A stretch of DNA of 47,651 nucleotides. Source: Myxococcales bacterium. Lineage in GTDB: Bacteria > Myxococcota_A > UBA9042. A program made the translations under genes and the position numbers. This document shows, piece after piece, positions 1-9,700 of the stretch (position 1 is its first letter; every line of letters begins with the position of its first letter). The stretch spans positions 1 through 47,651 of the forward strand of contig CANMNA010000006.1 in NCBI GenBank assembly GCA_947499075.1. Reading direction: 5' to 3'. The notes beneath the pieces were generated by a model that saw only the letters and a program-made list of their open reading frames with translations, had not been told where the DNA came from and made no database searches.

Positions 1-2
1 AC

Positions 3-3000
3 GCCTGCACCACCGACAAGTGCGGCGGTGCCGCGTGCAAGAACGACGCATTGGCCGACGGCGGTGCCTGCAGTGACGGCGACGCCTGCACCGAAAAAGA
101 CGTCTGCGCCAGCGGCAAGTGCAAGGGCAGTGCGCTCGTATGCGATGACAGCAATCCGTGCACGGTAGAGGCCTGCAAGCCCTTGGTCGGCTGCGTCAGC
201 GATCTGGCCGACGGTGCCGCCTGCGACGACAAGATCGACTGCACCAAGGGAGACAGCTGCCAAGCCGGCCAATGCGCACCCGGTGTGTTCAGCTGCGTGT
301 GCAAAGCCGACAGCGACTGCGATGACAAAGACAGCTGCACCGCCGACAAGTGCAACGCCGGCAAGTGCGCCAACGCTGCCGCTGCCGATGGCGGCGCTTG
401 CGACGACGGCGACGCCTGCACCGACAAAGACGCCTGCAAGGGCGGCGCGTGCGCGGCCGGTGCCACCAAGGCTTGCGACGACAAGAACCCCTGCACCGCA
501 GACGTCTGCGACGCCAAGGCAGGATGCAAAGCGGTCAACGTCAACGACGCCCCCTGCGACGACGGCAGCAAGTGCACCGCGGGCGACGGATGCCTCGATG
601 GCAAATGTGCGCCAGGCCCCACGTTGGCATGCGACGACAGCAACCCCTGCACCGACGACTCCTGCGACGCCGCTGCGGGCTGCGCCAACGCCAACAACAA
701 GGGCCAGTGCAACGACAACAACAGCTGCACCACCGCCGATGTTTGTGTCGACGGCGCCTGCGTCCCCGGTGCCGACCAGAAGTGCGACGACGGCAACCCG
801 TGCAGCGACGACAGCTGCGACAAAGCCAAGGGCTGCGTGGCGCTGGCCAACACCGCAACCTGCAGCGACGGCGACGAGTGCACCGCTGGCGACAGCTGCA
901 AGGACAGCAAGTGCACGGCGGGCGGTCCCGCGGCGTGCGATGACGGCAACCCGTGCACCGACGACAGCTGCGACAAGGCCCAAGGCTGCTTGCACGCGGC
1001 CAACACGGCGATTTGCTCCGACAAAAATGTGTGCACCGAGGGCGACGTCTGCAAGGGCGGCGCGTGCGGGTTCCAGACCACCAAGGCCTGCGACGACGGC
1101 AATCCGTGCACCGACGACACGTGCGATCCCAGCAAAGGCGGGTGCTTGGCGCTGAACAATCAAGCGGCCTGCGATGACGGCAACGCCTGCACCGACAAGG
1201 ACATCTGCGGCGACGGCAAGTGTGGCGCCGGCCCAGCACTGAAGTGCGACGACGGCAACCTGTGCACCGACGACAAGTGCGACCCCGCCAAGGGCTGCAC
1301 CGCCGCCAACAACACCGCGGCTTGCGACGACGGCGACAAGTGCAACGACAAAGACGCATGCCTGAACGGCAAGTGCGCCGCCGGGACCACGATCAAGTGC
1401 GACGACAGCAATGTTTGCACCGACGACGCCTGCGATCCCGCTAAAGGCTGCTTCGCCTCGCCCAACAAGGCCACCTGCGACGATGGCGATCCCTGCACCG
1501 GCGACGGCAACTGCATTGACAGCAAGTGCGGCCCGGGAGCAGCAATTTCATGCGACGACAAGAGCCCGTGCACCAAGGACAGCTGCGACCCCAAGTCTGG
1601 CAAGTGCTTGTACACCGCCGTGGCGAGCCCCTGCGATGACGGCGACGCCTGCACGACCAAGGACGCCTGTCTCGACATCAAGTGCGTGGGCACTGCCACC
1701 AAGTGTGACGACAGCACTGCGTGCACGTCCGACGTGTGCGACCCCAAGACCGGCGGTTGCCTGTTTACGCCGACCGACGGCGCGTGCGACGACGGCAACC
1801 AGTGCACTGACGGCGACGTCTGCGCGCTCGGCAAGTGCACGGCGGGCAAGGCGATCGTCTGTGACGACAGCAACACCTGCACCACCGACAGCTGCGACAA
1901 GGCGACCGGCAAGTGCGGTGTCGTCCATGTCACCGACAAGACCGCGTGCGATGACGGCAGCAAGTGCACCAACGACGACGCCTGCCTGAGCGGCAAGTGC
2001 GCGCCTGGAGTTGCAGTCCTGTGCAACGACAGCAATGCGTGCACAACCGACACTTGCGATCCCGATTCGGGCTGCGTGTTCTTGGCCCTCAATGCCACCC
2101 CGTGCGACGACGGCACGGTCTGCACGGTGGGCGACGCCTGCACCGCCGGCAAGTGCACGGCCGCCCAGCCCTTGGCGTGCGTCGACGACGATCCCTGCAC
2201 CACCAGCACCTGCGACGCCAAGCTCGGATGCGTGTACAAGGGCATCCCGACCTGCGCCTACCCGGTGCCGTTTGGCTATGCGTTTGACTGCAACGACAGC
2301 TCCAACGTCAACTGGACGCTGGGCAAGACGACGAAGCCGTTCTGGGGTATCGACGCTTTGCCCAACCCACCGGCCTTCAAGTCGGCGGCGTGCTCGCTCA
2401 ACTTCAATGACAACAAGGACTACACCTGTGCTGCTGGCGCCGCCAGCATCGACGCTATCGACGCTTCGGCCGTGTCGCCGCCGATCGACGCCACGCCCGT
2501 CGACGCTTCTCTCGCGATGATCATCTCGTTCAACCTGTCTGGCGGGTGGGAGAATGGCACGTTCGATAGCTTGAACCTAGAGACTTCGGTGGACGCCGGC
2601 AAGACTTGGGTCCTGGTCAAGACCTATGACCACACGACCAACACCTGGGACCCGATCACTGAGAAAGTGGCCGGACTCGCAGGCAAGAAGTTCAATCTGC
2701 GCTTCCGCTTCCTCACCAGCAACTGCACTTTGAATACCACCGTCGGCGCGTTCATCGACGACTTGGTGATTACGCCCGATGGTTGCTCGGCCAACACGCA
2801 GTGCAACGACAAGAACCCGTGCACCAGCGAGACCTGCAACATTTCGACGTTTAAGTGTGTTTACGCCAACACCACGACCGGCAGCCTTTGCACCGATGGC
2901 AGCGTCTGCACGGTGACCGACACCTGCGCCGCGGGCAAGTGCGTCTCCGGCGCGCCGTTGGTCTGCGACGACAAGAACGCCTGCACCGGCAACAGCTGCA

Positions 3001-4982
3001 ATGCGACCCAAGGCTGCAAGTACGCCGCGCTGGCCAACGGCAGCACCTGCACCGACAGCAATGCGTGCACCAAGGAGGCGTGCCAAGGCGGCAGCTGCGC
3101 GCCCGCAGCGATCGTCTGTGTCGACAACAACGTCTGCACCACCGACAGCTGCAACACCGCCACTGGCTGCGTCTACCCGCCCGTCTCGGCGACGACCACC
3201 TGCACCGACAACACTGCGTGCACCAGTGGCGACACCTGCAGCGGCGGCAAGTGCGTCGGCGCCGTGGTCAACTGCAACGACAACGACGCTTGCTCCGCGG
3301 ACTCCTGCGATGCGGTCAAGGGCTGTGGGCACGCGGCGATCATCGGTTGCGCCTACAAGCTGCCGGCATCGAACAACTTCCCGTGCAACGCGGTGACCAA
3401 CTCGCTGTGGACGCTGGGCAAGATCGGCAACGTCGGCTGGGCCTTTGACGCCACGCCCAATCCGCCCGGTGCCGCAAGCGCTGGATGCGCGTTGAATTAC
3501 AACAATGGCACCAACTTTGTCTGCCCGGTCCTGACCAACCTGCTGGACGCCTCAGCCGTCTCGCCACCGATGGATGCCACAGCGCTGTACGCGACCACGC
3601 CGGTGGTCATCACGTTCAGCTTGGCCGGCACTTGGGAGAGCGGCGCGGTGGGCAAGTACGACAACCTCGATCTGGACTATTCCGTCAACGGCGGTCAAAC
3701 GTGGACGACCATCAAGACCTACGACGGCACCTCGCTCGCCTACGCCACGGTGACCGAGACCGTCAATGGCCTCGGCGGCAAAGTCTTCCAACTGCGGTTC
3801 CGGTTCTGGACCCTCGACTGCAAAGACAACACCGGCACCGGCGCGTTCATCGACAACCTGACCGTGGCGCCCAAGCTGTGCGTTGGCAACCCAGAGTGCG
3901 ACGACAAGAACACCTGCACCACCGAGCTGTGCGACACGACTCAACAGTGCAAGTACACCACGTTGGCCAATGGCGCGACCTGCACCGATGGCTCAGACTG
4001 CACCGCCAAGGACGCCTGCGCCACCGGCAAATGCGTCGGCCAAGTCGGCGGTTGCAACGACGGCAACGGCTGCACGCTCGATGTTTGCGTGGGCGGCACC
4101 AGTTGTGTCCACAACGCCAACACCGGCGCCACCTGCGACGACGGCAACGCCTGCAACGCCAATGACAAGTGCACGTCGCTCAAGGCCTGCGCCGGCGCCG
4201 CGGTCAAAAACGGCAGCGCCTGCACCGACAACAACCCGTGCACCAACGATGCATGCCAGAGCGGTGCTTGCGCCAGCGCGTCGGTCGTCAACGGCACGTC
4301 ATGCAAAGACGGCGACGCCTGCACCAGCGACGTGTGTACGACCGGCAAGTGTGTCATCACCGCAGTCAACTGCGACGACAAGGACCCGTGCACCACCGAC
4401 AGTTGCTCGCCGACAACCGGATGTGGCTATGCGTATGTCACAGGCTGCAAGAACGCCCTGCCCTACACCGAGGCCTTTGACTGCACGTCGCCCAAGAACC
4501 TCGGGTGGACTTTGGGCAAAGCCAACACCCCGGTGTGGGCCATCGACGCCACGCCCAACCCACCGGGCGCCTTGGGTGGCACGGGGTGCAGCTTGAATTT
4601 TAACAACGGCACCAACTTCACCTGTGGCTCGGGGGTCACTGCGCTCAACGCCTCGGCCATCTCGCCCATCATGGACGCGACCGCAGTTCTCGCTCCGAAC
4701 GTGATTGGCATCGGCTTCTCGCTGGCAGGTACCTGGGAGAGCGGGGCGGACGGCGCATTTGACAATCTGGATCTCGAAGTCAGCACCAACGGGGGCCAGA
4801 CGTGGTCGCTGGTGGCCACCTATGACGGTAACAGCACGCAGTACACCAGCCGCTTGGCCAAGACCGCGCTGCCGGTGGGCAAAACGTTCCAGATCCGCTT
4901 CCGGTTCTGGACGACCGACTGCTTGATCAATGTTGGGACCGGCCCGCACATCGATGGCCTGACGGTCAGCGTGGCCAAGTAG
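3..4982 (+). CDS. Giant Cys-rich repeat surface protein, 5' end outside the window
   Basis: The frame is open to the left edge, so the start and any signal peptide are missing; about 1,659 codons are visible. From the edge to about 2255 it consists of modules of roughly 40 to 45 residues with the pattern CDDGNxCTxxDxC..GKC followed by CDDxNPCTxDSCDxxxGC, which resemble the Dictyostelium (slime mould) CTDC-type repeat. Three related domains of about 175 residues then appear at about 2255-2785, 3348-3875 and 4444-4979, separated by more Cys modules. Each starts with a WTLGK motif and an IDATPNPP-like stretch, and contains WESG, DNLDL, GGQTW and LRFRFW motifs, suggesting a beta-sandwich (MAM or jelly-roll-like) fold. 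No C-terminal anchor is visible. An exported adhesin or matrix protein is likely, by inference. No enzymatic motif was seen. The third domain ends the protein. Confidence 0.85.
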   Translation, partial: ACTTDKCGGAACKNDALADGGACSDGDACTEKDVCASGKCKGSALVCDDSNPCTVEACKPLVGCVSDLADGAACDDKIDCTKGDSCQAGQCAPGVFSCVCKADSDCDDKDSCTADKCNAGKCANAAAADGGACDDGDACTDKDACKGGACAAGATKACDDKNPCTADVCDAKAGCKAVNVNDAPCDDGSKCTAGDGCLDGKCAPGPTLACDDSNPCTDDSCDAAAGCANANNKGQCNDNNSCTTADVCVDGACVPGADQKCDDGNPCSDDSCDKAKGCVALANTATCSDGDECTAGDSCKDSKCTAGGPAACDDGNPCTDDSCDKAQGCLHAANTAICSDKNVCTEGDVCKGGACGFQTTKACDDGNPCTDDTCDPSKGGCLALNNQAACDDGNACTDKDICGDGKCGAGPALKCDDGNLCTDDKCDPAKGCTAANNTAACDDGDKCNDKDACLNGKCAAGTTIKCDDSNVCTDDACDPAKGCFASPNKATCDDGDPCTGDGNCIDSKCGPGAAISCDDKSPCTKDSCDPKSGKCLYTAVASPCDDGDACTTKDACLDIKCVGTATKCDDSTACTSDVCDPKTGGCLFTPTDGACDDGNQCTDGDVCALGKCTAGKAIVCDDSNTCTTDSCDKATGKCGVVHVTDKTACDDGSKCTNDDACLSGKCAPGVAVLCNDSNACTTDTCDPDSGCVFLALNATPCDDGTVCTVGDACTAGKCTAAQPLACVDDDPCTTSTCDAKLGCVYKGIPTCAYPVPFGYAFDCNDSSNVNWTLGKTTKPFWGIDALPNPPAFKSAACSLNFNDNKDYTCAAGAASIDAIDASAVSPPIDATPVDASLAMIISFNLSGGWENGTFDSLNLETSVDAGKTWVLVKTYDHTTNTWDPITEKVAGLAGKKFNLRFRFLTSNCTLNTTVGAFIDDLVITPDGCSANTQCNDKNPCTSETCNISTFKCVYANTTTGSLCTDGSVCTVTDTCAAGKCVSGAPLVCDDKNACTGNSCNATQGCKYAALANGSTCTDSNACTKEACQGGSCAPAAIVCVDNNVCTTDSCNTATGCVYPPVSATTTCTDNTACTSGDTCSGGKCVGAVVNCNDNDACSADSCDAVKGCGHAAIIGCAYKLPASNNFPCNAVTNSLWTLGKIGNVGWAFDATPNPPGAASAGCALNYNNGTNFVCPVLTNLLDASAVSPPMDATALYATTPVVITFSLAGTWESGAVGKYDNLDLDYSVNGGQTWTTIKTYDGTSLAYATVTETVNGLGGKVFQLRFRFWTLDCKDNTGTGAFIDNLTVAPKLCVGNPECDDKNTCTTELCDTTQQCKYTTLANGATCTDGSDCTAKDACATGKCVGQVGGCNDGNGCTLDVCVGGTSCVHNANTGATCDDGNACNANDKCTSLKACAGAAVKNGSACTDNNPCTNDACQSGACASASVVNGTSCKDGDACTSDVCTTGKCVITAVNCDDKDPCTTDSCSPTTGCGYAYVTGCKNALPYTEAFDCTSPKNLGWTLGKANTPVWAIDATPNPPGALGGTGCSLNFNNGTNFTCGSGVTALNASAISPIMDATAVLAPNVIGIGFSLAGTWESGADGAFDNLDLEVSTNGGQTWSLVATYDGNSTQYTSRLAKTALPVGKTFQIRFRFWTTDCLINVGTGPHIDGLTVSVAK

Positions 4983-5008
4983 GGCGCTAGTCAAGCATCT
5001 GAAATTTG

Positions 5009-5059
5009 GCCGTCGCGCGGTCGATCGGGGTCAGCCCTGATCGGCCGCGCGGCGCTTTT
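5009..5059 (+). terminator. Rho-independent terminator of the Cys-rich gene
   Basis: A long G+C-rich inverted repeat begins 27 bp after the stop codon. Its left arm GCGCGGTCGATCGGGG pairs with the right arm around a TCAG loop, with a few mismatches, and the stem is followed by TTTT. It lies between the plus-strand Cys-rich gene and the convergent acetyltransferase gene and could stop both transcripts. Confidence 0.7.
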
Positions 5060-5090
5060 GGGGCCTCAACATGGGCTGCTCAAGGGAGCG

Positions 5091-6113
5091 CTAGCACCAC
5101 CCGAGCCGCTCGATCCCCTGCCACACCATCGGCATCTGGCGACCGGGCGTGAGCCACGCCAACATCGGCAGCCCGGTTGAGCGGTCGCGCGACGTGATGC
5201 CGGACGGCTGGAGCGGCGGCCGACGGTACGGGTCTAGACCGGTGTCGCGATCGGCGTCCCACCACACCACCTGGGCCAGGCCCAGGGTCGCAGCGTGGGC
5301 CAGCGCCGCCTGCGTCAGCCTGTCAGCGCCACTGCCATCGCGTGGCCGCCACAGCAAGACGTGCAACACGGGCTCGGCGCTGTCGGCTGTCCACAGGCAT
5401 ACACCGTCGTTGCCACAGCTTGCGCCAACGACCGCGTTGGGCGATTGGCCGCGGGCCCAAGCTCGGTAGCGCGATCGTGTGGCGAACCACGCTACCCGAT
5501 CGACGGCCGCGACTTCGACGACGGCCGGCGCGGCCGAGGCGCCGAGCCACGCTGAGGCGAGATCGTCTTGCTGCGCCAGCACATCGGCCAAATCGCTGAG
5601 ATCAAGGCGGTCGGTAGCGTCGGGCCAGGTTGGCGCACCCGCCACAGTGACAAAGGACTCGCGACTTTGGTGCAGCATGTAGCCCGAGCGACGGTACAGG
5701 TTGGGCCCAACATCGGAGTACAGCGTGCTCAGCGTTGTCCCTTCCGCGCGCAGTTGACGGACCAAAGCTGGCATCATGGCCGCAGCGTAGCCCTGGTTGC
5801 GCAATTCCGGCGCGACCAACACGCTGGCTACCGACTGCAGCGGCTCGCGGCTGAGCCGTCCAACCGGATCGACGTACCAGGCTGCGCTGCCATACGTCTC
5901 GCAGCTGGCCAACACCCGGCCATCGTCAGCGCGCCACAGCCATTGCCGCACCTGGTGGTGGCCGTAGGGCGTCTCAGCCAGGGCCGCTTCGCGCCGCAGG
6001 AACAGCCCATGATCAAAGCCGATGCCCCAAGCCGCAAAGTGAATCTGCCAGCGTGCCGCTTGTTCGGCGGGCGTGGCCAAGGTCAGGTGGGCGGTTGCTG
6101 TGGGCTGGGTCAT
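5091..6113 (-). CDS. GNAT-family N-acetyltransferase
   Basis: A 340-residue protein with a GNAT fold in its N-terminal half. Residues 94-120 (SVASVLVAPELRNQGYA) form the beta4 strand and acetyl-CoA pyrophosphate loop, with RNQGYA matching the Q/RxxGxG/A signature; LYRRSGY at about 139-145 matches motif B. The C-terminal 190 residues are not a recognisable second GNAT copy and may hold the substrate-binding part, as in larger two-lobed acetyltransferases of the Eis or LYC1 kind. The ATG at 6113 is preceded by GAGGA at a spacing of 6, supporting this start. The acceptor substrate cannot be told from sequence. It is convergent with the Cys-rich gene and divergent from the small membrane protein. 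Confidence 0.85.
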   Translation of the reverse strand: MTQPTATAHLTLATPAEQAARWQIHFAAWGIGFDHGLFLRREAALAETPYGHHQVRQWLWRADDGRVLASCETYGSAAWYVDPVGRLSREPLQSVASVLVAPELRNQGYAAAMMPALVRQLRAEGTTLSTLYSDVGPNLYRRSGYMLHQSRESFVTVAGAPTWPDATDRLDLSDLADVLAQQDDLASAWLGASAAPAVVEVAAVDRVAWFATRSRYRAWARGQSPNAVVGASCGNDGVCLWTADSAEPVLHVLLWRPRDGSGADRLTQAALAHAATLGLAQVVWWDADRDTGLDPYRRPPLQPSGITSRDRSTGLPMLAWLTPGRQMPMVWQGIERLGWC

Positions 6114-6215
6114 GGCAAGTCCTCTGGGTCGCAGAATTTAGCTGCTCTGTGGTTGACGGCAAGCCCGCACTCGCGGTAGCAAGGCACGCGCACCGCGGTG
6201 CGAGGGAGAATCGCC

Positions 6216-6677
6216 ATGCTCGCGACGTTACAGACTTTGCACTCCATAGTGCGCTGGGTGGTGCTGCCAGACCTGCTGGTCGCGCTCGTGTTGTGTGCCG
6301 TGGCGCTCCGTTCGGCGGGCGCGTGGTCGCCAGTCCACAAGATCACGGCGATCGCTGGCCTGGCGGCGACGGACTTGCAGTGGGTGCTGGGCGCCATCTT
6401 GTGGGCGCAAAGCCCGATGGTGCTGGCGGCGCGGGCGGACATGGGCACGGCGATGCGCGATCCCGTATTGCGGTTTTTTGCGGTCGAACACCCCACGATG
6501 ATGGTGCTCGCGGTGATCGCGGTGCACGTGGGCTACGCCAAAGCCAAGCGTGCTGTGGACGGCGCCGCGGCACATAAGGCGATCCTGATTGGCTATGGCC
6601 TCGGTCTGCTGCTGATGGTGGCCGCGGTACCGTGGCCATTTCGCGGGCTGGTCGGGCGACCGTTGTTGCCGTGGTAG
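6216..6677 (+). CDS. Small four-helix membrane protein
   Basis: A 153-residue protein with four hydrophobic segments, at about residues 10-33, 43-66, 88-112 and 122-145. Conserved-looking motifs are HSIVRW near the N-terminus, VEHPTMM before helix 3, and IPWP-like VPWPFR near the end. From memory, this pattern matches a family of small integral membrane proteins common in Bacteroidota and occasionally annotated as cytochrome b-like, though no haem-ligand pattern is convincing here. The start at 6216 was chosen over the upstream in-frame GTG at 6198 because GAGGGAG lies 6 bp before the ATG. Function unknown. The next gene starts 134 bp downstream, beyond a deleted copy of a dispersed repeat. 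Confidence 0.75.
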   Translation: MLATLQTLHSIVRWVVLPDLLVALVLCAVALRSAGAWSPVHKITAIAGLAATDLQWVLGAILWAQSPMVLAARADMGTAMRDPVLRFFAVEHPTMMVLAVIAVHVGYAKAKRAVDGAAAHKAILIGYGLGLLLMVAAVPWPFRGLVGRPLLPW

Positions 6678-6678
6678 G

Positions 6679-6717
6679 CCGCGATCCGCTACGCAAGATT
6701 TCTGTGGGGAATTTGGG
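6679..6717 (+). repeat. Dispersed element family 1, copy A (internally deleted)
   Basis: The left end CCGCGATCC and the right end AGATTTCTGTGGGGAATTTG of the element found at 15223-15396 are here brought together within 39 bp, so the central 135 bp or so are missing. It starts just after the stop codon of the small membrane protein. Confidence 0.75.
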
Positions 6718-6811
6718 CCGAGAGACACGGTTGCACAGCCAGCCAACCTTGGGTACGCTTGCGGCCCTTGTGACGCCCGATTGCGGCGCGCTCGCAGAGG
6801 CGGCAGCTTCC

Positions 6812-7846
6812 ATGCACTCGCACACTCAACTTGATCGACGCGGACGCTGGCAAAGCGTGCCGTATGCCTTGGCGGTGGGCGTACTTTTGGCGATCGCGGG
6901 TGCCGGGTGTGCCGCGGTGACCCCAGCCGCGACGTCAGCGGTTGCGGCTGCGGAAACTGACACAGGGACTGCCGATGGCGGCGACGCTGCGGCATCAGCC
7001 AGCGACGCGGCGGTTGCCGCCGATTTGGCTGCTGCTGTCGACGTAGCTCCCGCGCCGCCCGCAGTTGCCGCCTATCCTGGGGAATGCCCGAATTTCAACG
7101 GCACATCCGTGGCACTCGCGGTCGGCGGCATCAACCGCAATCTATTGATCACAATGCCTTCGGAGCCCAACGGCGCCGGTGTCCTGTTCCTGTGGCACGG
7201 GTTGGGCGACAACGCCAAGAATTTCAACGGCGCCTTTGGAGCCAAACAATTGGCGGCAAAACTGAACGTGATCGTGGTTACGCCAGACGTGTGCTGCAAC
7301 ACCAAAGGCGCCGAGTCGTGCTGCAGCCAGTTGACCGGATGGCACTTCACCGCCTCCCCGGAGTCCGACGTCGGCATCTTTGACGGCGCGCTGTCGTGCC
7401 TCGGCCAGCAGTTCAACGTCGACCGCAAGCGCGTGTACACGATGGGATTCTCCGCAGGCGGCCTGTGGTCAACGTGGTTGGTGATGAACCGCAGCCAGCA
7501 ACTTGCGGCAGCCGCGGTCCTGTCGGGCGGCATCAACGACTACAACCCGTGGACACTGCCGACAGCCAAAGTGCCGGTGATCGACGCCTCTGGCGGGCCA
7601 GGCGACCAGTTTGGCGGCGGCGTGGTCGATTTTCAGACGTCGACTGAAGTATTCAACAAGAAATTGCGGGCGGCCGGCCACTTCGTCGTGCACTGCCAGC
7701 ACCAGCAGGGACACACCATTACATCAGAAATCGCCTCTTACGCTGCAGCCTTCTTGGCTGACCATGCATGGACGCCCGACGGCACCAGCCCGCTCGCCGC
7801 TGGCTTGCCCAAATCCGCCCCTTCGGCGTGCAAGATCTTGCCTTGA
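6812..7846 (+). CDS. Alpha/beta-hydrolase lipoprotein (PHB depolymerase/LpqC-like esterase)
   Basis: A 344-residue protein. A lipoprotein signal ends at LAIAGAGC (Cys33), followed by an Ala/Asp-rich linker to about residue 85. The hydrolase domain has an oxyanion-type WHG at about 128-130, the nucleophile elbow GFSAG (Ser214), and a late His301 in QQGHT, spaced as in polyhydroxybutyrate-depolymerase and feruloyl-esterase relatives; the acid residue is not certain. Two vicinal Cys pairs (161-162 and 170-171) may form disulphides. The frame is open upstream to 6632, but the ATG at 6812 is chosen because it starts the signal peptide; AGAGG lies at 6796-6800. The natural substrate is unknown. Its stop overlaps the start of the next gene (TGATG), so the two lipoproteins are probably translated together. 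Confidence 0.8.
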   Translation: MHSHTQLDRRGRWQSVPYALAVGVLLAIAGAGCAAVTPAATSAVAAAETDTGTADGGDAAASASDAAVAADLAAAVDVAPAPPAVAAYPGECPNFNGTSVALAVGGINRNLLITMPSEPNGAGVLFLWHGLGDNAKNFNGAFGAKQLAAKLNVIVVTPDVCCNTKGAESCCSQLTGWHFTASPESDVGIFDGALSCLGQQFNVDRKRVYTMGFSAGGLWSTWLVMNRSQQLAAAAVLSGGINDYNPWTLPTAKVPVIDASGGPGDQFGGGVVDFQTSTEVFNKKLRAAGHFVVHCQHQQGHTITSEIASYAAAFLADHAWTPDGTSPLAAGLPKSAPSACKILP

Positions 7847-8484
7847 TGTCCCCACCGCAGCCGTTTTCGCTGAAGTTGGCCGGTTTCGCCTTGACCGCCT
7901 TGCTGTCGAGCGGGTGTGCGTCAACGCTTGCGCCGCAAGTTGGCCGGACGATTCCAATCGCCAAGATGCTCAACCAAGGGGCGATGCTCGACGCTTCGCG
8001 GGCATACCGCGTGGCGTTTTACGCTGATCCGACGCAGCAGCCTGACTTTGTCGAAGTCAGTGCGGGCTTGGGCGGCACCAAGGTCCTGACGTCGCAGTGG
8101 TCGACGGAATTAGCACGGATTCTCAACGTCGTCGTCGGCAAGGTCTCGCGCTACGACGAGCGTTTCATGGATTTTGCCGCTGAGGTGTTCAGCCACGACA
8201 TCGACAACGGTGACATCAATTTCAAGTACAGGCCGCCCGCCGGCGGCCCCAAGTTCGGCAAGGCCCGGGTGGTGACCATTCGGCTGACCGAGGTCAAGAC
8301 ATCGTCAGGCAACGAGGGCATTGTCGGCCATGCGATGATCGAAGTGGCGCTGGCTGGCTGGATTCACATGTACGCCTGTGAAGCCGCTGGACAGTCTGAC
8401 TGGATGGCCCGAACCATGGCCTGCCTCGGTGAACACATTGTCGGCGACCCGTCGTTTTGGAAGGCTGTCGAAGCGGCGCCTTAG
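7846..8484 (+). CDS. Uncharacterised lipoprotein
   Basis: A 212-residue protein with a lipoprotein signal ending LLSSGC (Cys24). The mature part is a mixed alpha/beta sequence with no motif that I recognise. The ATG shares an A with the TGA of the hydrolase gene, indicating translational coupling, so it probably works with the hydrolase or at least is expressed with it in the envelope. The gene ends 25 bp from the convergent DUF1385 gene. Real on grounds of signal peptide, coupling and composition; function unknown. Confidence 0.75.
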   Translation: MSPPQPFSLKLAGFALTALLSSGCASTLAPQVGRTIPIAKMLNQGAMLDASRAYRVAFYADPTQQPDFVEVSAGLGGTKVLTSQWSTELARILNVVVGKVSRYDERFMDFAAEVFSHDIDNGDINFKYRPPAGGPKFGKARVVTIRLTEVKTSSGNEGIVGHAMIEVALAGWIHMYACEAAGQSDWMARTMACLGEHIVGDPSFWKAVEAAP

Positions 8485-8509
8485 AGGACCCGACTTGAGC
8501 CAGATGTGG

Positions 8510-9580
8510 CTAAGCGGCCAAGACCACTGGGTTAATCGGCGCCTGCATCGCAGCCAAAAACTCAGGGTACGAGGGAAACACCACCGGCTCATCGCCCGCT
8601 GCCGCCAATGCTGACCCGGCTTGCAGGGCATACTCACGGCGCAGGGTCATCTGCAGCGCGACCAGCGCAATTTCCAGCTGACTGTCGTCTGGCTCGCGGG
8701 TGGTAATGTGCTGCAACTGCAGCCCCGGCCAGGTAAATGCCCGCACAATCGGGTTGCTGGGATACCGCGCCGACAGCCGTGTCATCTCATAGGCGATGCC
8801 AGCCACCGGGAACATCAGCGGCAGCTTGATGAACACGTAAGCTAATTGATTCAGCCACTTGACCGAGCTAATCGTCGGCAGCAACGGAAAAACGACGCTG
8901 AACAGCAGAATCGACACCACCACGGTGATCAGCAAGAAGCTGGTACCACAGCGCGGATGCAAGGTCGTGTAAACCTTGGCGTTGGCCACCGTCAACGGCT
9001 TGCCGTCTTCGTAACAGTAGATGCTCTTGTGCTCGGCACCATGGTACTGAAACACCCTCTGGATGTCGGGCATGCGCGAAATCAGCGCCAGGTAGCCAAC
9101 CAACACGCCGATTTTGATCACGCCATCGACGATCTGAAAGCTCAGGTCCTTGCCAGAGGCCAGCGAGGCGCTGCCCAGCAGTGTCCCCGCTAGCCAGGTG
9201 ATAAAATGGGGCAGCGCGGCAAAGAGCGCAAAACCAAAAGCAATCGACACCAGGATCGTGCCAAAAATGGCCAGATCGCTGAGCGGCTTGGCTGCCTCCT
9301 CTGGCTTGCTCGGGTCTTGCTCCAGACCCTTGGTCGCTTCTTCAGCGGAAAATGTCAGCGCCTTGACCCCGTTATGCAGCGACTCAAACAGGACCACTGC
9401 GCCGCGCAGAAAGGGCTTGCGCAAGAACCGGGCGCGCTCCCAGATGGAGACCCACCGGTCCTCGCGCACCACGATCTCGCCATTGGGCCGGCGTACGGCC
9501 ACCGCTAGCGAGTGCGGGGAGCGCATCATCACGCCCTCCAGAATTGCTTGCCCGCCGACACTCATGGGTCCTTCGGCCAT
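8510..9580 (-). CDS. DUF1385 (YqhQ-like) membrane protein
   Basis: A 356-residue protein. It starts with the family signature VGGQAILEGVMMRSP at residues 7-21 and has the internal HGAEHKS and HPRCGTSFL motifs of DUF1385. Four or more hydrophobic helices are visible in the central and C-terminal parts. The ATG at 9580 is preceded by GATGAGG about 5 bp upstream; the upstream in-frame start at 9634 adds 18 basic residues with no family match. The family is widespread in bacteria and its biochemical role is not established. The gene stands alone on the minus strand. Confidence 0.88.
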   Translation of the reverse strand: MAEGPMSVGGQAILEGVMMRSPHSLAVAVRRPNGEIVVREDRWVSIWERARFLRKPFLRGAVVLFESLHNGVKALTFSAEEATKGLEQDPSKPEEAAKPLSDLAIFGTILVSIAFGFALFAALPHFITWLAGTLLGSASLASGKDLSFQIVDGVIKIGVLVGYLALISRMPDIQRVFQYHGAEHKSIYCYEDGKPLTVANAKVYTTLHPRCGTSFLLITVVVSILLFSVVFPLLPTISSVKWLNQLAYVFIKLPLMFPVAGIAYEMTRLSARYPSNPIVRAFTWPGLQLQHITTREPDDSQLEIALVALQMTLRREYALQAGSALAAAGDEPVVFPSYPEFLAAMQAPINPVVLAA

Positions 9581-9700
9581 CGTTGCCTCATCAGTTGCCA
9601 GCTGGCAGTGTGGCCGTCCGCGACCACGGCGCACAATGTAGCAATGCGCATGCCGTTGCGCCAGTTGCAGTCAGCCGAATTGCTGCTGTGCGTGAGCCTG

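Noticed and set aside
541..2245. Long minus-strand open frames opposite the Cys-rich repeats
   Set aside because: They mirror the repeated codons of the real plus-strand gene, have no ribosome site and give low-complexity Arg/Cys- or Ser-rich products.
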